From Agrobacterium arsenijevicii (GTDB lineage Bacteria; Pseudomonadota; Alphaproteobacteria; Rhizobiales; Rhizobiaceae), in NCBI GenBank assembly GCA_000949895.1, contig JWIT01000008.1, positions 183,966 to 247,965 on the forward strand: DNA of 64,000 nucleotides. The letters run 5' to 3'. Within the stretch, counting starts at the first letter, position 1, and each line of letters starts with the position of its first letter. Positions 35,237 to 47,323 of the stretch are shown in pieces. Both the position numbers and the translations under genes were made by a program. The notes beneath the pieces are model-generated. The model searched no databases. It was given only the letters and a program-made list of their open reading frames with translations, and was not told the origin of the DNA.

Positions 35237-36510
35237 GACCAGCGGGCCTTTCCGGCAAGAACCAGCGAGGCGGTGCCAACGGCAGCCTCCGCCGAGCGGG
35301 AGGGGAGAAAGGGCACACCCAGCGCATTTTCCCGCATGCGGGTCCAGGCCGGGTTCACCGCGCCACCGCCAACCGAGCGCACGGATCGTACGGCGGGTCC
35401 GCCAAGTGCCGCAAGCCGGTCGTAACCCGACTTTTCGATGGCGGTGATGCCTTCCAGGATAGCCTGAAAGAAAACGAGATCGTCGTCCGGGCGCGGCTCC
35501 AGTTTTGGCAGATAGGCGGCATCGTTGATGGGGAAACGCTCGCCGGGCCTCAGAAGCGGGTAATAATCGAGACCAGTCGGCTCGTCCGGCCGAAGATGCG
35601 GCGTCATCGCCTTCAATTGCGCGCTATCGAAGAAGCTGCCTATGACGGCGCCACCGGAATTGGAGGCCCCACCGGCAAGCCAGAAGTCGAGAATGCGATG
35701 CGAATAGATGCCATAGTCTGCGGCATTGATGGGTTGGGCGGAGGCAAGCTTGACGACAAGGGTCGAGCCGAGCGCGGTGACGCCATCACCCGTTGCGGCC
35801 GCACCTGTCGCGAGGAAGGACGCGCAGCCATCCGTCGTCCCCGCATGATAACGGCAGCCGGGCGGCAAACCGAGGGCCTGCCCTGCCGCGCCAACCTCCG
35901 ACAGAACCGCGCCCGCACGCCGGACTTCCGGCAGAAGGGCGATATCCATGCCGCAAGCTTCCAGCCATTGAGGCCAGGCCTCGGCGGCAAGGTCGTAACC
36001 GGTCTTCAGCGCATTGTTCTCGTCGCTCGATGGCAAGTCGAGGCCAAGCTGCATGAGGATCCAGTCGGCCTGATGCACGATGGCCCGCGCGCCGGGCTGA
36101 CGCGAGAGGTGAATGGCGCGCGCAAGCGCTGATGTCGCGCCGCGCGCCGGGCTGTTGGCCGGCGCATGCCGTCCAATGCTGTCGACGATCGCGGCATCCG
36201 GGCAAGCATCGTTATACATCAGGACATCGCCGACGGGCGCACCCCTGGCGTCGATGGCAAGCACCGTGCCGGATGTACCGTCAACCGCAATTCCCTCCAC
36301 GGCAACAAGTGAGAGGCGCGAAGCAAGTTCGGTGAGACAAGCCGTCACGCCACGCCACCAGACGGCGGGCGAGCGGGCAGTCACGGCATCGGGAAAGGGA
36401 AAGGCGACCATGTCCAGCGGCGTTCCATCGGCGGCAAGCGCTGCAACACGCACCCCGGATGTCCCGAGATCGATCCCCAGAGAGACAGTGGGCTTCGGCG
36501 CGCGGCTCAT
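35233..36510 (-). CDS. FGGY-family carbohydrate kinase, D-ribulokinase-like
   Basis: A 425-residue sugar kinase. The phosphate-binding N-terminal motif is SLGIDLGTSGVRVAALAADG. A DGTSGTVLAID block, YHAGTTDGCASFLATGA and the C-terminal VRSVGGGAVNPAWTRMRE correspond to ATP- and sugar-binding segments of FGGY kinases. The overall short length and motif style are close to the SePSK/plant D-ribulokinase group, which phosphorylates D-ribulose. The start is ATG 36510, overlapping the aldolase stop; the extension to 36648 lies inside that gene. It phosphorylates a ketose before or after epimerisation (inference). Confidence 0.85.
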   Translation of the reverse strand: MSRAPKPTVSLGIDLGTSGVRVAALAADGTPLDMVAFPFPDAVTARSPAVWWRGVTACLTELASRLSLVAVEGIAVDGTSGTVLAIDARGAPVGDVLMYNDACPDAAIVDSIGRHAPANSPARGATSALARAIHLSRQPGARAIVHQADWILMQLGLDLPSSDENNALKTGYDLAAEAWPQWLEACGMDIALLPEVRRAGAVLSEVGAAGQALGLPPGCRYHAGTTDGCASFLATGAAATGDGVTALGSTLVVKLASAQPINAADYGIYSHRILDFWLAGGASNSGGAVIGSFFDSAQLKAMTPHLRPDEPTGLDYYPLLRPGERFPINDAAYLPKLEPRPDDDLVFFQAILEGITAIEKSGYDRLAALGGPAVRSVRSVGGGAVNPAWTRMRENALGVPFLPSRSAEAAVGTASLVLAGKARWS

Positions 36511-37589
36511 GCCTGCCTGCTCGCCTTGCGGTCGAGTGCCTGCCGGTATTGCTCGGCCTCCCAATGGGTCAGTTCGTGCTCCTGCGCGGGATCGAGATAG
36601 ACCACCGGCGCACCCTCTGGAATGCGGGATACCACTTCGGCGAGACACCGTGCCATCACACGTCCGCCATCGGTCAACTCATTGGCCAGCAACACCCCCT
36701 GCCCCGGCGCAAGCAGCATCTTGGGAACGGCAAGCCCCTGCAAGCGGCGCTGATCGGCATAGGCAGCGGCGGTCTCACCATTGGCGAGAACGCCGATTTC
36801 GGTGCCCAGGAATATGATATGGTCGGGATAGAGCGAACCGGCGGTCGCGATCGCAGCACTTGCCGGGGTGAGCGCCGTCTTGTGGCTCCCGGCATCCAGC
36901 GCCGCATGGAAATCCGAACCATCCGCCAATGCTTCGAGCCGCACCATGTCGGCCGGTGTCGACGAGCGTTCTTCTACGCGCAGCGCGGCAGTCACCCTTG
37001 CGACGCGCTCCCGCACCTCCTCCACTGTGTCCCCCGTAACGATGATGCCATGGTTGAACAGGATCAGCACATCCGGCCTGCCTGCCGCGACCCGGTCAAT
37101 CTCATGCGCGAGCGGAGTGCCTGGGCGACGATAGGGGATTGTGACATAGGCAAGATCCGGCAAGGCCGCCATCCGCTCGCCAATAACGCGCTCGCGATCC
37201 TCAAGCACGGAAAGCGCAATCGCCTCGACGCAATGATAATGGGCAACGACCGCCTGTGGCAGCACGGCGTGAAAACTCGTCTCGATCGACGGACGCAGGC
37301 CGGAAGTATTCAGTTCCGCCACGACAAAGTCCGTCGCCTTCTCGGCGCTTGGATTGCCGGAACGTAACGCTTCCACCAATGGCGCGACCCTGACCGGAAC
37401 CATGATATCCCGCTGCCCGGCTTGGGAAAGCCAGGTGCCGGAAGCCTTCACCCACATCACTCCATCGCGTTTGAAAGAGGTGTTGCCACCGGCCCCTTGC
37501 GTTTTCAGGATATCACTGCCGATCGCCTTTGAAAGCGCGAGAAATGCGTCGAGGGCAGAAACGTCGCCCGCCGGAATATCTGAACCCAT
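36507..37589 (-). CDS. Class II aldolase/adducin family protein
   Basis: A 360-residue zinc-dependent class II aldolase-like protein. GAGGNTSFKRDGVMWVKASG is the phosphate-binding and substrate loop, ETSFHAVLP holds the catalytic glutamate, and the zinc histidines appear in VVAHYHCVEAIA and LFNHGIIVTG. Members cleave L-fuculose-1-, L-rhamnulose-1- or other ketose phosphates, or act as epimerases. ATG 37589 is preferred over 37598 because GGAGG sits nine bases before it. It heads the aldolase-kinase-HAD operon, divergent from the DeoR gene, and likely cleaves the kinase product. Confidence 0.85.
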   Translation of the reverse strand: MGSDIPAGDVSALDAFLALSKAIGSDILKTQGAGGNTSFKRDGVMWVKASGTWLSQAGQRDIMVPVRVAPLVEALRSGNPSAEKATDFVVAELNTSGLRPSIETSFHAVLPQAVVAHYHCVEAIALSVLEDRERVIGERMAALPDLAYVTIPYRRPGTPLAHEIDRVAAGRPDVLILFNHGIIVTGDTVEEVRERVARVTAALRVEERSSTPADMVRLEALADGSDFHAALDAGSHKTALTPASAAIATAGSLYPDHIIFLGTEIGVLANGETAAAYADQRRLQGLAVPKMLLAPGQGVLLANELTDGGRVMARCLAEVVSRIPEGAPVVYLDPAQEHELTHWEAEQYRQALDRKASRQA

Positions 37590-37608
37590 GGCTGCCATCC
37601 TCCAACTA

Positions 37609-37715
37609 CGTCAACTTGCTCTACTTGACGAACGAAATGAGCAAGCTTTTGCCAAAAACTGTATTTGCATGAGCGAAATACGTCAACAATGAAAATTTGT
37701 ATCACTTATGTTGAC
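37609..37715. promoter_or_regulatory. Candidate DeoR operator region with two TTGAC inverted repeats
   Basis: In the 185-base divergent gap, CGTCAA-N10-TTGACG (37609-37614 with 37625-37630) and GTCAACA-N20-TGTTGAC (37682-37688 with 37709-37715) share the same GTCAA/TTGAC half-sites. One pair is near the aldolase start and the other is near the deoR promoter. Repeated half-sites with variable spacing are usual for DeoR-family repressors. Confidence 0.6.
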
Positions 37716-37774
37716 ATATATGACCTATCGTGATCATTCTTCTTCATCGGCAAGGGAGAGCCGGAGGAGCAGCC

Positions 37775-38554
37775 ATGAACGACACAGAACGCCACAAGGC
37801 CATCATCGAGCTTTTGCGCGAAACGCCGTTCGCATCCGTCCGCGACCTTCAACAGCGCCTTGAGGCATCTCCCGCCACCATCCGCCGCGACATCGACAAG
37901 CTGCATGAGCTTGGCCAGGCCAGAAAGGTCTATGGCGGCATTTCCGCTATCGATACCGGCGACAGCGCGCGGCTTTCGGCACGCCCCTATGACGAGAACC
38001 GCGACATCGCCGTCGAAGCCAAACGGGCGATTGCCGCGAAGGCGGCGGATCTGGTGCGTGATGGCGACGCCATCATCGTTCATGCCGGCTCCACCTGCTA
38101 CCAGCTCGGCACGCTGCTTGCGCGCCGCAACGTTCGCATCTGGACCAACTCCATGCCGCTTGCCGCCCATCTTGGCGAACACGGCACCTGCCAGCTTTCG
38201 GTGGCCGGCGGCGCGCTCTATCGCGAACCCGGCATCATCCACGATACGGCCGCCGCTTCACCCGGTTTCTTTGCTTCGCGGTTCTTCGTCGGCACACAGG
38301 GCATCAGCGGCAAGGGGCTGCTCGAATCCCATCCGCTGCTCGTAAAGGTCATCGGCGAACTTGCGGCCTGCGCCGACGAAATCGTGCTTTTGGCCGATAG
38401 CCGGAAGTTTTCCATCCAGCCGCGCAATGTTGCCCTGCCGCTTTCGCGCGTCGGCACCATCATCACGGATGACGGCCTGACCGACGCCAATGCCAAGATG
38501 CTGGAAGATGCCGGCGTCAACATCACCATTGCCACCATGGGAGGGGAAAAGTGA
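37775..38554 (+). CDS. DeoR-family transcriptional regulator
   Basis: A 259-residue repressor. The N-terminal helix-turn-helix contains RHKAIIELLRETPFASVRDL and EASPATIRRDIDKLHELGQA, the DeoR signature. The C-terminal DeoRC sensor domain (AAKAADLVRDGDAIIVHAGS; EIVLLADSRKF) binds a phosphorylated sugar. ATG 37775 has GGAGGAG upstream. The gene starts a plus-strand operon with the second kinase and the ABC importer and is divergent from the aldolase operon, so one protein may control both sides through the repeats at 37609-37715. Confidence 0.9.
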   Translation: MNDTERHKAIIELLRETPFASVRDLQQRLEASPATIRRDIDKLHELGQARKVYGGISAIDTGDSARLSARPYDENRDIAVEAKRAIAAKAADLVRDGDAIIVHAGSTCYQLGTLLARRNVRIWTNSMPLAAHLGEHGTCQLSVAGGALYREPGIIHDTAAASPGFFASRFFVGTQGISGKGLLESHPLLVKVIGELAACADEIVLLADSRKFSIQPRNVALPLSRVGTIITDDGLTDANAKMLEDAGVNITIATMGGEK

Positions 38555-39944
38555 GCCAGTCCCCCATCGCCGTCTTCGATCTCGGCAAGACCAATTCGAA
38601 ACTCTTCGTTCTTTCGGCTGAGGGCAGGCTTATCGACGAAGCGCGAACTCGGCCCGTCTGGCTAAGGGACGGCGACCTCCAAGTTCTCGACGATCAGACC
38701 CTCTTTGCGTGGATGAAAGACGAACTCGCGCGCGTGGTTTCAGCGCACGGCGTCGACCGCGTCACTTTTTCCGGGCATGGCTGCACCTTTGCGCTTGCCG
38801 CCGACGATGCCCTCGTTCATCCGATTCTGGATTATGAGCAGGAACCACCCGCCGAAATCGCCGCCCGCATCGATGCTCTGGTGCCCGATTTTCGCGAGAC
38901 CTTCTCGCCGCCATTGCCGCTCGGTTTCAATTACGGTCGCCATATTCTGTGGCTGAACGAGCGCGATCCTGCACTTCTCGAACGTGCAGATGCCATTCTC
39001 GCCTATCCGCAATTCTGGAGTTGGAGGTTTTCCGGCCGCAAGGTTTCCGAAGTCTCCTATCTCGGCTGCCATTCCCATCTCTGGGCGCCGATTGACGACG
39101 ACTATAGCAGCCTTGTCGACCGCATGGGCTGGCGCGGCAAGATGCCGGCCTTTGCACGGGCGGGCAGCGTGATCGGCACCCACAGCGTGACTATTGGCGA
39201 CGGACAGAGCGTGGATATCGCAGTCCACAACGGCGTGCACGACAGCAACGCCGCGCTCTATTTCTACCGCTCACTCGGCTTTTCCGATTTCACGCTGATC
39301 TCGACCGGCACCTGGGTGATTATCTTCAATCCGGCAAGCCCGCTCGAAAGTCTCGATGCCGGCCGCGACATGCTGGCCAACGTCACGGTCGACCGTCAGC
39401 CGGTCGCAACCATCCGCTTCATGGGTGGCCGGGAATACGATCTGGCAAGCGGCGGTTGGACCATGCCCGTTTCCGCGCAGGCCGTTGCCGCAGTCATCGC
39501 CCAAGGCAGCTTTGCCCTGCCCTCCTTTGCCGCTGGCGGCCCGATGCAGGGACATGCCGGACATTTCATCGGGCCGGCCGTTGCCGACGAGGAGCGCGCC
39601 GCTACTGCCCTGCTCTACGTCACCCTGATGACCGATCTTTCACTCGATCTCATCGGCTCTCAAAACACCGTTGTCATCGATGGCGGCCTCGTGAAGACAG
39701 GGCTTTACGCCGCCATTCTCGCGGCGCTGCGCCCCGACCAGACGATCCATACCAGCGCTAATCCCGAAGGCAGCGCGTTCGGTGCTGCGGCGCTGGTTTT
39801 TGACGAGACAGACGGCAATCCCTTCGTGAATGATTGCTCGGTGGCGCAAGCGGCAACGATCCCCGGCCTCGACGCCTACAGACACGCATGGCGGCGGCAG
39901 GTGGATGCGATGGCAGCAGAAAACAGCGAATACAGGAGTGCGGT

Positions 39945-39948
<4 letters not shown>
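38551..39948 (+). CDS. FGGY-family carbohydrate kinase, L-fuculokinase/rhizobial sugar kinase-like
   Basis: A 465-residue sugar kinase of a different branch from the one at 35233. It begins PIAVFDLGKTNSKLFVLSAE, where the Asp-Leu-Gly-Lys-Thr-Asn phosphate loop is typical of L-fuculose/rhamnulose-type FGGY kinases. VTFSGHGCTFALA, LISTGTWVIIFNP and VVIDGGLVKTGLYAAILAAL supply the acidic and nucleotide-binding segments. It overlaps the deoR stop by ATGA and the ABC ATPase start by ATGA. Kinases of this type in rhizobia are cotranscribed with, and can be needed for, ribose-type ABC uptake of the same sugar. Confidence 0.88.
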
Positions 39949-41452
<1,504 letters not shown>

Positions 41453-41456
<4 letters not shown>

Positions 41457-42457
41457 GCAACCTTGGCAATGTACCCGCCAGACGCACCACAAGCGCACAC
41501 CTCATCCAAAGCGGCTACCGGCGGTTCCTCTCGGACTACGGGCAGGAGATATTCGTCCTTGCGGCAATCATCACGCTGTTCGTTTGCGTGCCCCTGGTTA
41601 ATCCACGCTTCATCGCGGTCAACAATCTCAACACCATTCTTTCCGGAAACGCCTATATTGCCGTCGCAGCAATCGGCATGGCGATGGTGATCATCACCGG
41701 CAATATCGACGTTTCCGTGGGGGCGTTGATCGGCGTGCTGGCAACGGTTGCGGGAACATTGGCGACATCAGGCTATCCGGTATGGGTCGCCTGGACGGTC
41801 CCTATCCTCGTCGGCATGTCAATCAACACCGTCATCGGCCTGCTCGTCGCCTATGCGCGCATTCCCTCGATCGTGGTAACGCTGGGGGCGCTCTCGATCC
41901 TGCGCGGCGGCCTCATCAGTGTAACCGGCGGGGCCTGGATCTCCAACCTGCCGCCATCCTTTCTCCTTGCCCAGCAGAAACTGTTCGGCGTTCCGATACC
42001 GCTGGTCGCGATGATCATCCTCACCGTGTTGACCGCTTTCTGGATGCGCAATTCGGCCTTTGGACGTTCGCTCTACGCGCTCGGCGGCAACCCCGAGGCA
42101 GCCGTTGCCAGCGGCATTCCGGCCGAGCGTCGCATCGTTCAGGTTTTCGCCATCCACGGCATGTTCGCCGGCCTTGCCGCCATCCTGTTCGCAACCCAGT
42201 TGCAGGTCATCCAGTCGACGGTTCCGCCCAATCTGGAGCTGACGATCATCACGGCCGCGGTCATTGGCGGCGTATCCATCCTCGGCGGCACCGGCACGGT
42301 CATCGGCTCGACACTGGCGACAATCCTCTTCGCCACCATCGGTTCGGCCCTGATCTTCGTCAATGTCTCGGCCTACTGGCTGCGGGCGGTCATCGGTCTG
42401 CTGATCCTCATCACGGTGCTTGCCGATATGCTACGCCGCCGTCGCAGGAGTGTTTGA
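41453..42457 (+). CDS. Sugar ABC transporter permease (RbsC type), first
   Basis: A 334-residue membrane protein of the branched-chain/ribose permease superfamily. It has a long cytoplasmic N-terminus (about 30 residues) and around ten hydrophobic segments. The typical NIDVSVGALIGVLATVAGTL segment (about residues 80-100) and a GGNPEAAVASGIPAERRI cytoplasmic loop are visible. ATGA overlap with the ATPase gene shows translational coupling. It pairs with the second permease at 42463. Confidence 0.92.
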
Positions 42458-42462
42458 AAGCC

Positions 42463-43407
42463 ATGATCCCCAAGTCACTCATCCGGCACGAAACCTTTCT
42501 GGCTGTCCTGCTGATCATCATCCTCACCGTGCTGTCGTTCCAGTCGGACAAGTTTCTCACCGTCTCCAACCTGCTCAATCAGGGTCGCCTGATGACGGAA
42601 ATCGGCCTAGTCGCCCTGGCGATGACCTTTGTCATCGCCACCGGCGGGATCGACCTTTCCGTCGGCTCGATCCTTGGCCTCACGGCCATTCTGCTTGGCG
42701 TGTTCTGGCAAAAGCTCGGCATGCCGCTACCATTGGCTATGGCGGCAGCGGTCGCGGCGGGCACCTTCGCCGGCTTCGTCAACGGGCTTATCATCACCCG
42801 TTTCAACGTTCCGCCGTTGATCGCCACGCTTGGAACGCTCGCACTTTATCGCGGCCTTGCCGAAGGCATCAGCCAGGCGCGGTCCGTGCGCGGCTATCCG
42901 GAATGGTTCTTCATCTTCGGTCAGGGCGCAGTGCTTGGCATACCCACCCAGCTCTGGGTCTTCCTTGTCGGCGCCATCATCGCCGCCGTCATCCTTGCCT
43001 ATACGACCTGGGGCCGCAGCACCTATGCGATCGGCGCAAACGAGACCGGGGCGCGGTTCTCCGGCCTGGCCGTGGAAAAAACCAAGCTGGCCGTCTACAC
43101 CGCGTCCGGTCTTGCCGCAGCCCTCGCCGCCGTGATCTTCGTCTCGCGGGTTTCCACCACGCGCTCCGACATGGGGACAGGCATCGAACTCGACGCCATT
43201 ACGGCGGTCGTTCTCGGCGGCACATCCATTTTCGGCGGTCGCGGCACGATCGTCGGCACCATCCTTGGCCTTTGCGTCATTCAGGCGCTGAAAAATGGGC
43301 TTTCGCTCGCTGGCATTACCGGTGACGGCACGATCATGCTGATTGGCATCGTGCTTATCCTGGCAATTCTCGCAAGCAATCTCTTCGAGAAGAGCGGCTC
43401 TCGATAG
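42463..43407 (+). CDS. Sugar ABC transporter permease (RbsC type), second
   Basis: A 314-residue RbsC-type permease with GGIDLSVGSILGLTAILLGV and IGANETGARFSGLAVEKTKL loops and about nine to ten membrane helices. ATG 42463 is the likely start; TTG 42454, overlapping the preceding stop, is possible. A much longer in-frame reading back to 41782 is inside the first permease gene. Two different permeases suggest a heterodimeric channel like the rhamnose-type RhaP/RhaQ of rhizobia. Confidence 0.92.
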   Translation: MIPKSLIRHETFLAVLLIIILTVLSFQSDKFLTVSNLLNQGRLMTEIGLVALAMTFVIATGGIDLSVGSILGLTAILLGVFWQKLGMPLPLAMAAAVAAGTFAGFVNGLIITRFNVPPLIATLGTLALYRGLAEGISQARSVRGYPEWFFIFGQGAVLGIPTQLWVFLVGAIIAAVILAYTTWGRSTYAIGANETGARFSGLAVEKTKLAVYTASGLAAALAAVIFVSRVSTTRSDMGTGIELDAITAVVLGGTSIFGGRGTIVGTILGLCVIQALKNGLSLAGITGDGTIMLIGIVLILAILASNLFEKSGSR

Positions 43408-43467
43408 TTCGATGTCACGTCCTGCACTGCCGCTCTATGGTGTCGGGACGATTTGGAGGAGAAAGAC

Positions 43468-44574
43468 ATGCGTAAATATTTGCTGCCCGCCTTGCTGACG
43501 CTTTCGTTTTCGACCAGCCTCAGCCACGCGGCTTCCCCCTGGACCGGCGGCGACGATCTGCCGACCAACCCGCTCGCCTGCGATGCCACGCCCGCGAAAG
43601 TCGAGGCCAAGGCTTATGATGGCGGAGCGCCAACCAACGCCCCGGATCGCAAGGGCAAGCCCATAACGGTCGTTGACGTGCCCAAACTGGTCGGCATCGG
43701 CTACTTCGCGGCAACCGCCAAAGGCATTGCCGACGCCGCGACTGAACTGGGTAACGTCAAGGCCAAGACCGACGGACCGAGCAAGGCCAACATCGACGAC
43801 CAGATCACGCTGATCGACAACTACATCACGTCAGGTGTGGACGGCATTCTCTATGCCGCCAACGACCCGGTGGCGATCTCCCCGGTTCTGAAGAAGGCGC
43901 TCGCCGCCGGCATCAACGTCGTCGGCTACGATGCCAACTCCACGCCGGATTCCCGCCAATGGTTCGTCAACCAGGCCGAGTTCAACGGCATTGCGAAGGC
44001 GACGATCGACTCGCTTGCCGCCGAAACGGGCGAAGATGGCAAGTTCGCAATCGTCACATCCACCTTCACCACGCCGAACCAGGCACGCTGGATCGCCGAG
44101 ATGGGCGCCTATCAGGCGAAATGCCACCCGAAAATGGAGTGGCTGGAAACCGTCGAGGCACAGGAAGACAATATTCTTTCGTTCAACCAGGCCAACACGC
44201 TGATCAACAAATATGGCGATGACCTGAAAGGCATCGTCGGCATGACCTCGGTCGCAACCCCTGCTGCCGCCGACGCGGTGACGCAGGCCGGCAAATGCGG
44301 CCATGTTGCAGTCGTGGGTTTGGCCACGCCGAATGCCATGAAGCCATATGTCGGGGCCGGTTGCGTCAAGTCTGTTGTTCTCTGGAACCCGGTCGATCTC
44401 GGTTATGCAGCCATGCATGTTCTGCGCTCGGTGGCAGACGGTACGCTTCAGCCCGGCGCTACCTCTGTCAAGGCTGGCAAACTTGGCGATCTGAAAGTGA
44501 TCAACGGCTCGGAAATCCTGCTCGGCGCCCCGACCGTCTTCACCAAGGATACCATCAACAACTTCGACTTCTGA
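43468..44574 (+). CDS. Sugar ABC transporter substrate-binding protein (family 1/type I PBP)
   Basis: A 368-residue periplasmic protein with signal peptide (MRKYLLPALLTLSFSTSLSHA). The Peripla_BP_4 core has PKLVGIGYFAATAKGI, LIDNYITSGVDGILYAANDP, AAGINVVGYDANSTPDSR and VAVVGLATPNAMKPYVGAG. The mature N-terminus has a ~45-residue proline-rich lead (WTGGDDLPTNPLACDATP) before the first beta strand, with a cysteine that could pair with one later in the chain. GGAGGAG precedes ATG 43468. It follows the permeases after 60 bases containing a weak hairpin. Ligand unknown. Confidence 0.88.
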   Translation: MRKYLLPALLTLSFSTSLSHAASPWTGGDDLPTNPLACDATPAKVEAKAYDGGAPTNAPDRKGKPITVVDVPKLVGIGYFAATAKGIADAATELGNVKAKTDGPSKANIDDQITLIDNYITSGVDGILYAANDPVAISPVLKKALAAGINVVGYDANSTPDSRQWFVNQAEFNGIAKATIDSLAAETGEDGKFAIVTSTFTTPNQARWIAEMGAYQAKCHPKMEWLETVEAQEDNILSFNQANTLINKYGDDLKGIVGMTSVATPAAADAVTQAGKCGHVAVVGLATPNAMKPYVGAGCVKSVVLWNPVDLGYAAMHVLRSVADGTLQPGATSVKAGKLGDLKVINGSEILLGAPTVFTKDTINNFDF

Positions 44575-44584
44575 TCATGAACCA

Positions 44585-44619
44585 ATATGAGGGAAGGTAA
44601 TTGCTACCCTCCCTCATAT
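44585..44619. terminator. Hairpin between convergent sugar and iron ABC operons
   Basis: ATATGAGGGA (44585-44594) pairs with TCCCTCATAT (44610-44619), with further AGGTA/TACC pairing inside. It lies ten bases after the sugar-binding-protein stop and before the converging iron-ABC ATPase stop, so it likely serves as a shared terminator. Confidence 0.65.
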
Positions 44620-44657
44620 GCGAAACATGGTGACCTGACCGTCGTTGCCGCATGCCG

Positions 44658-45692
44658 TTACTTGAAGAGATGTGCCGTGCCGAGGACCGCGATGGAAACG
44701 TCATCTCCGCAATGGAACGGTGCATGGGAGGGGATGTTCACGTTGAAAGACGATCCTCCATCGTGGAGGGTGATCCTCGCCGTGAAGACCGGGCCGCAGA
44801 AGCTTATTTCCGAGATGGTGCCGGATGGTTGATTTTCGTTGCCGATTTTCTCAACGACGATCTGTTCCGGGCGGATCATGATCTGAGCCGAGCCGCGGAA
44901 TTTGCTATCATCGATGGACAATCGACCTATTGTGCTATCCGCGCAGCCGTCCGCAATGTCTGCCGGTAGAATAATAGCTTCGCCGAGGAATGTGGCCGTC
45001 GCCGGATCCACCGGATGCGAATACAGCTCGCGCGGGGAGCCGACCTGAGCGAAGGCGCCGCTTTGCATCACCACAAGCTGCTCAGCAAAAGCAAACGCTT
45101 CAGCCTGATCGTGCGTGACGAGAATGGTCGGAATGGCCGCAGCGGAAAGCACCTCTGTCACGGCCTTTCGGGTTGCGACCCGCAAGCCGGTATCGAGCGC
45201 CGAAAACGGTTCATCGAGCAGCATCAGGCGTGGCTTTCTCGCCAATGCACGCGCAAGGGCGACCCGTTGCTGCTGCCCGCCTGAGAGCTGATCGGGCTTG
45301 CGCGACAGCATGGCGCGGTCAAGCCCGACCATGTCCATCAATTCGGCAGCCCTCTCGTATCGGACCGCGCGTTCGGCCTCTATGCCGAAGCCGATATTGT
45401 CGGCGACCGAGAGATGCGGAAACAGGCAACCGTCCTGCGCCACGATGCCAATATTGCGGCGATGGGCCGGGATGCGGTGGCTGTCATTGACGATCATGTC
45501 GCTGCCGAGCCGGATCGTCCCCGAATCCGGAACATCGAAGCCGGCAATAAGCCGCAGAAGGGTAGTCTTTCCGCAGCCGGACGGGCCAACGATGGCTGTG
45601 CGGCTACCTGCTTCGACGGCAAGATCGATACCGTCCAGCGCAACGACCGGGCCATAGGATTTGCGGATGGAATGAAGTTGTAGAAACGTCAT
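44658..45692 (-). CDS. ABC transporter ATP-binding protein, FbpC/PotA-like
   Basis: A 344-residue ATPase with Walker [10 protein letters not shown], an [13 protein letters not shown] segment, signature [16 protein letters not shown] and Walker [13 protein letters not shown], plus the C-terminal TOBE-like regulatory domain ([24 protein letters not shown]) found in FbpC/MalK relatives. It overlaps the permease gene upstream (ATGA) and closes the operon. It energises uptake together with the permease at 45689 and the binding protein at 47324. Confidence 0.92.
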   Translation of the reverse strand: MTFLQLHSIRKSYGPVVALDGIDLAVEAGSRTAIVGPSGCGKTTLLRLIAGFDVPDSGTIRLGSDMIVNDSHRIPAHRRNIGIVAQDGCLFPHLSVADNIGFGIEAERAVRYERAAELMDMVGLDRAMLSRKPDQLSGGQQQRVALARALARKPRLMLLDEPFSALDTGLRVATRKAVTEVLSAAAIPTILVTHDQAEAFAFAEQLVVMQSGAFAQVGSPRELYSHPVDPATATFLGEAIILPADIADGCADSTIGRLSIDDSKFRGSAQIMIRPEQIVVEKIGNENQPSGTISEISFCGPVFTARITLHDGGSSFNVNIPSHAPFHCGDDVSIAVLGTAHLFK

Positions 45693-47257
45693 CGCCCGGA
45701 GAACTTTCGAGATTGGTTATGGAGCAGAAACGTCATCGGCAGCGAAAAAAGCACCATTAGCAATGCATAGGGTGCCGCGCCTGCATAATCGATTTCATTG
45801 GTCATGGCCCAGAAAGCCATGGCAAGGGTGCGGGTGCCGTTCGGTGCGAGCATCTGCGCAGCCGTCAACTCGTTCATTATGCCCAAAGCAGCAAGAGAGG
45901 CGCCCGCCGCTGCACCGGGCGCGGCGAGCCTTATCGTGGTCGACCAGAGCGCGCGCGCTGGCGAACGGCCAAGACTTGCGGCAGCCTGTTCGAGTTCGAT
46001 CGGCACTTTCGCTATTCCGGCACGAAGGCTCACCAAGGCTCGGGGCAGAAACATGACGACATAGGCGAGTATGATGGTGGTGACGGTCTGGTAAAGCGGC
46101 AAAATAACCCGGACGGTGACTGTTACGAGCGCCAGCGCCACCACGACACCCGGCATGGAACTTGCCAGATAATAACACTTTTCCAGCAGGCGTGAGGCCC
46201 GTGTAGGCCGGCGCACTGAAAGCCACGCAATCGGTATGGCTGCCGCGGTGACGACGAAGCCGCCGATCAGGCAAATCGCAATAGTCTGCCAGAGTGCAAG
46301 GCCGATCGTGCCGAGCTTCCACACGCCAACCCCACCTGCAATCAACCAACGTCCGAGCGTGAGAGCCGGGATGCCGAGCGAGAACGCGGAGACCGCGACG
46401 ACGAGGCCAAGTGCCGGATATTTCCATAGGCCGAGGGGGACAATCCGATTGCGGGCGGCAACGCCCGAACCAACGCGGGCGCTACGACCCTTGCCACGCA
46501 GTCTGGCTTCAAGCGACAGCAGCACCATGCAGCAAAAGACGAGCACGATCGCCAGCATATTTGCCGCCGCGCCGCTGTAGGTCGACTGGAACTGATCCAT
46601 GATCGCGGTTGTGAACGTGTCGAAGCGGATCATGGCGTAAAGCCCGTACTCCGCAAGCAGGTGAAGACCAACGAGCAGTGCGCCGCCACAGATCGCCAGA
46701 CGGAGTTGTGGCAGCACGACACGGCGAAAAACGGCAAGACGGTTCAGCCCCAGCGATGACGCAGAATCCTCAAGTGCCGGATCCAGCAGCCTCATTGCGG
46801 CTGCCGCCGGTACATAGACAAACGGAAAATAGGCGACGACAGATATTGCGATACCCGCGAACAGTCCGTTGATGCTTGGCCACAGACCCACCCAGGCATA
46901 GGAATGCACAAAGGCGGGGACAGCAAGTGGGGCAATCGCGAGCCACGACCACAACCGGGCCCCCGGAAGATCGCACCGCTCCGTCAACCAGGCGAGCGTG
47001 ACGGACAGGACGACGCAGATCGGGATTGTGAAGACGATCAACAGGACCGTATTGACCATCAAATCGCCGACGCGAGCCCGGAAAATCAGGCGCGACGCGG
47101 CCTCCCAGCCGGTTTCCACTGCGGCCCACAGGACAAAGCAGAACGGGAGAAGCGCCAGGAACGCGATGACGATTGCGATCAGGATCGTCCAGGGCACATC
47201 AGCCATCAGACGAGACCGGGAGACCGAAGTCTCACCGGTTACTGCGACAGATTTCAT
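45689..47257 (-). CDS. ABC transporter permease, FbpB-type (fused double permease)
   Basis: A 522-residue inner-membrane protein with about twelve helices and two BPD-transport domains in one chain, as in Fe(III) permease FbpB/SfuB. The EAA-type loops appear as [20 protein letters not shown] (first half) and [20 protein letters not shown] (second half). ATG 47257 with GAGG upstream is preferred over ATG 47281. It is 66 bases downstream of the binding-protein stop, and overlaps the ATPase start. Confidence 0.92.
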   Translation of the reverse strand: MKSVAVTGETSVSRSRLMADVPWTILIAIVIAFLALLPFCFVLWAAVETGWEAASRLIFRARVGDLMVNTVLLIVFTIPICVVLSVTLAWLTERCDLPGARLWSWLAIAPLAVPAFVHSYAWVGLWPSINGLFAGIAISVVAYFPFVYVPAAAAMRLLDPALEDSASSLGLNRLAVFRRVVLPQLRLAICGGALLVGLHLLAEYGLYAMIRFDTFTTAIMDQFQSTYSGAAANMLAIVLVFCCMVLLSLEARLRGKGRSARVGSGVAARNRIVPLGLWKYPALGLVVAVSAFSLGIPALTLGRWLIAGGVGVWKLGTIGLALWQTIAICLIGGFVVTAAAIPIAWLSVRRPTRASRLLEKCYYLASSMPGVVVALALVTVTVRVILPLYQTVTTIILAYVVMFLPRALVSLRAGIAKVPIELEQAAASLGRSPARALWSTTIRLAAPGAAAGASLAALGIMNELTAAQMLAPNGTRTLAMAFWAMTNEIDYAGAAPYALLMVLFSLPMTFLLHNQSRKFSGR

Positions 47258-47323
47258 CCAAACCTCGAAAGCGAGTTTCATCGCAGAGTACCTGCGATGA
47301 AACGCTGTTTAACACCGATAATT

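Noticed and set aside
37609..37630. Possible -35 promoter box rather than operator (TTGACG)
   Set aside because: TTGACG resembles a -35 hexamer, but its inverted partner CGTCAA and the matching second repeat fit an operator better; both roles may overlap, so it is listed as regulatory only.
41782..42462. Extension of the second sugar permease into the first permease gene
   Set aside because: The added residues are arginine/histidine-rich and out of frame with a well-supported permease; the hydrophobic protein begins at 42463.
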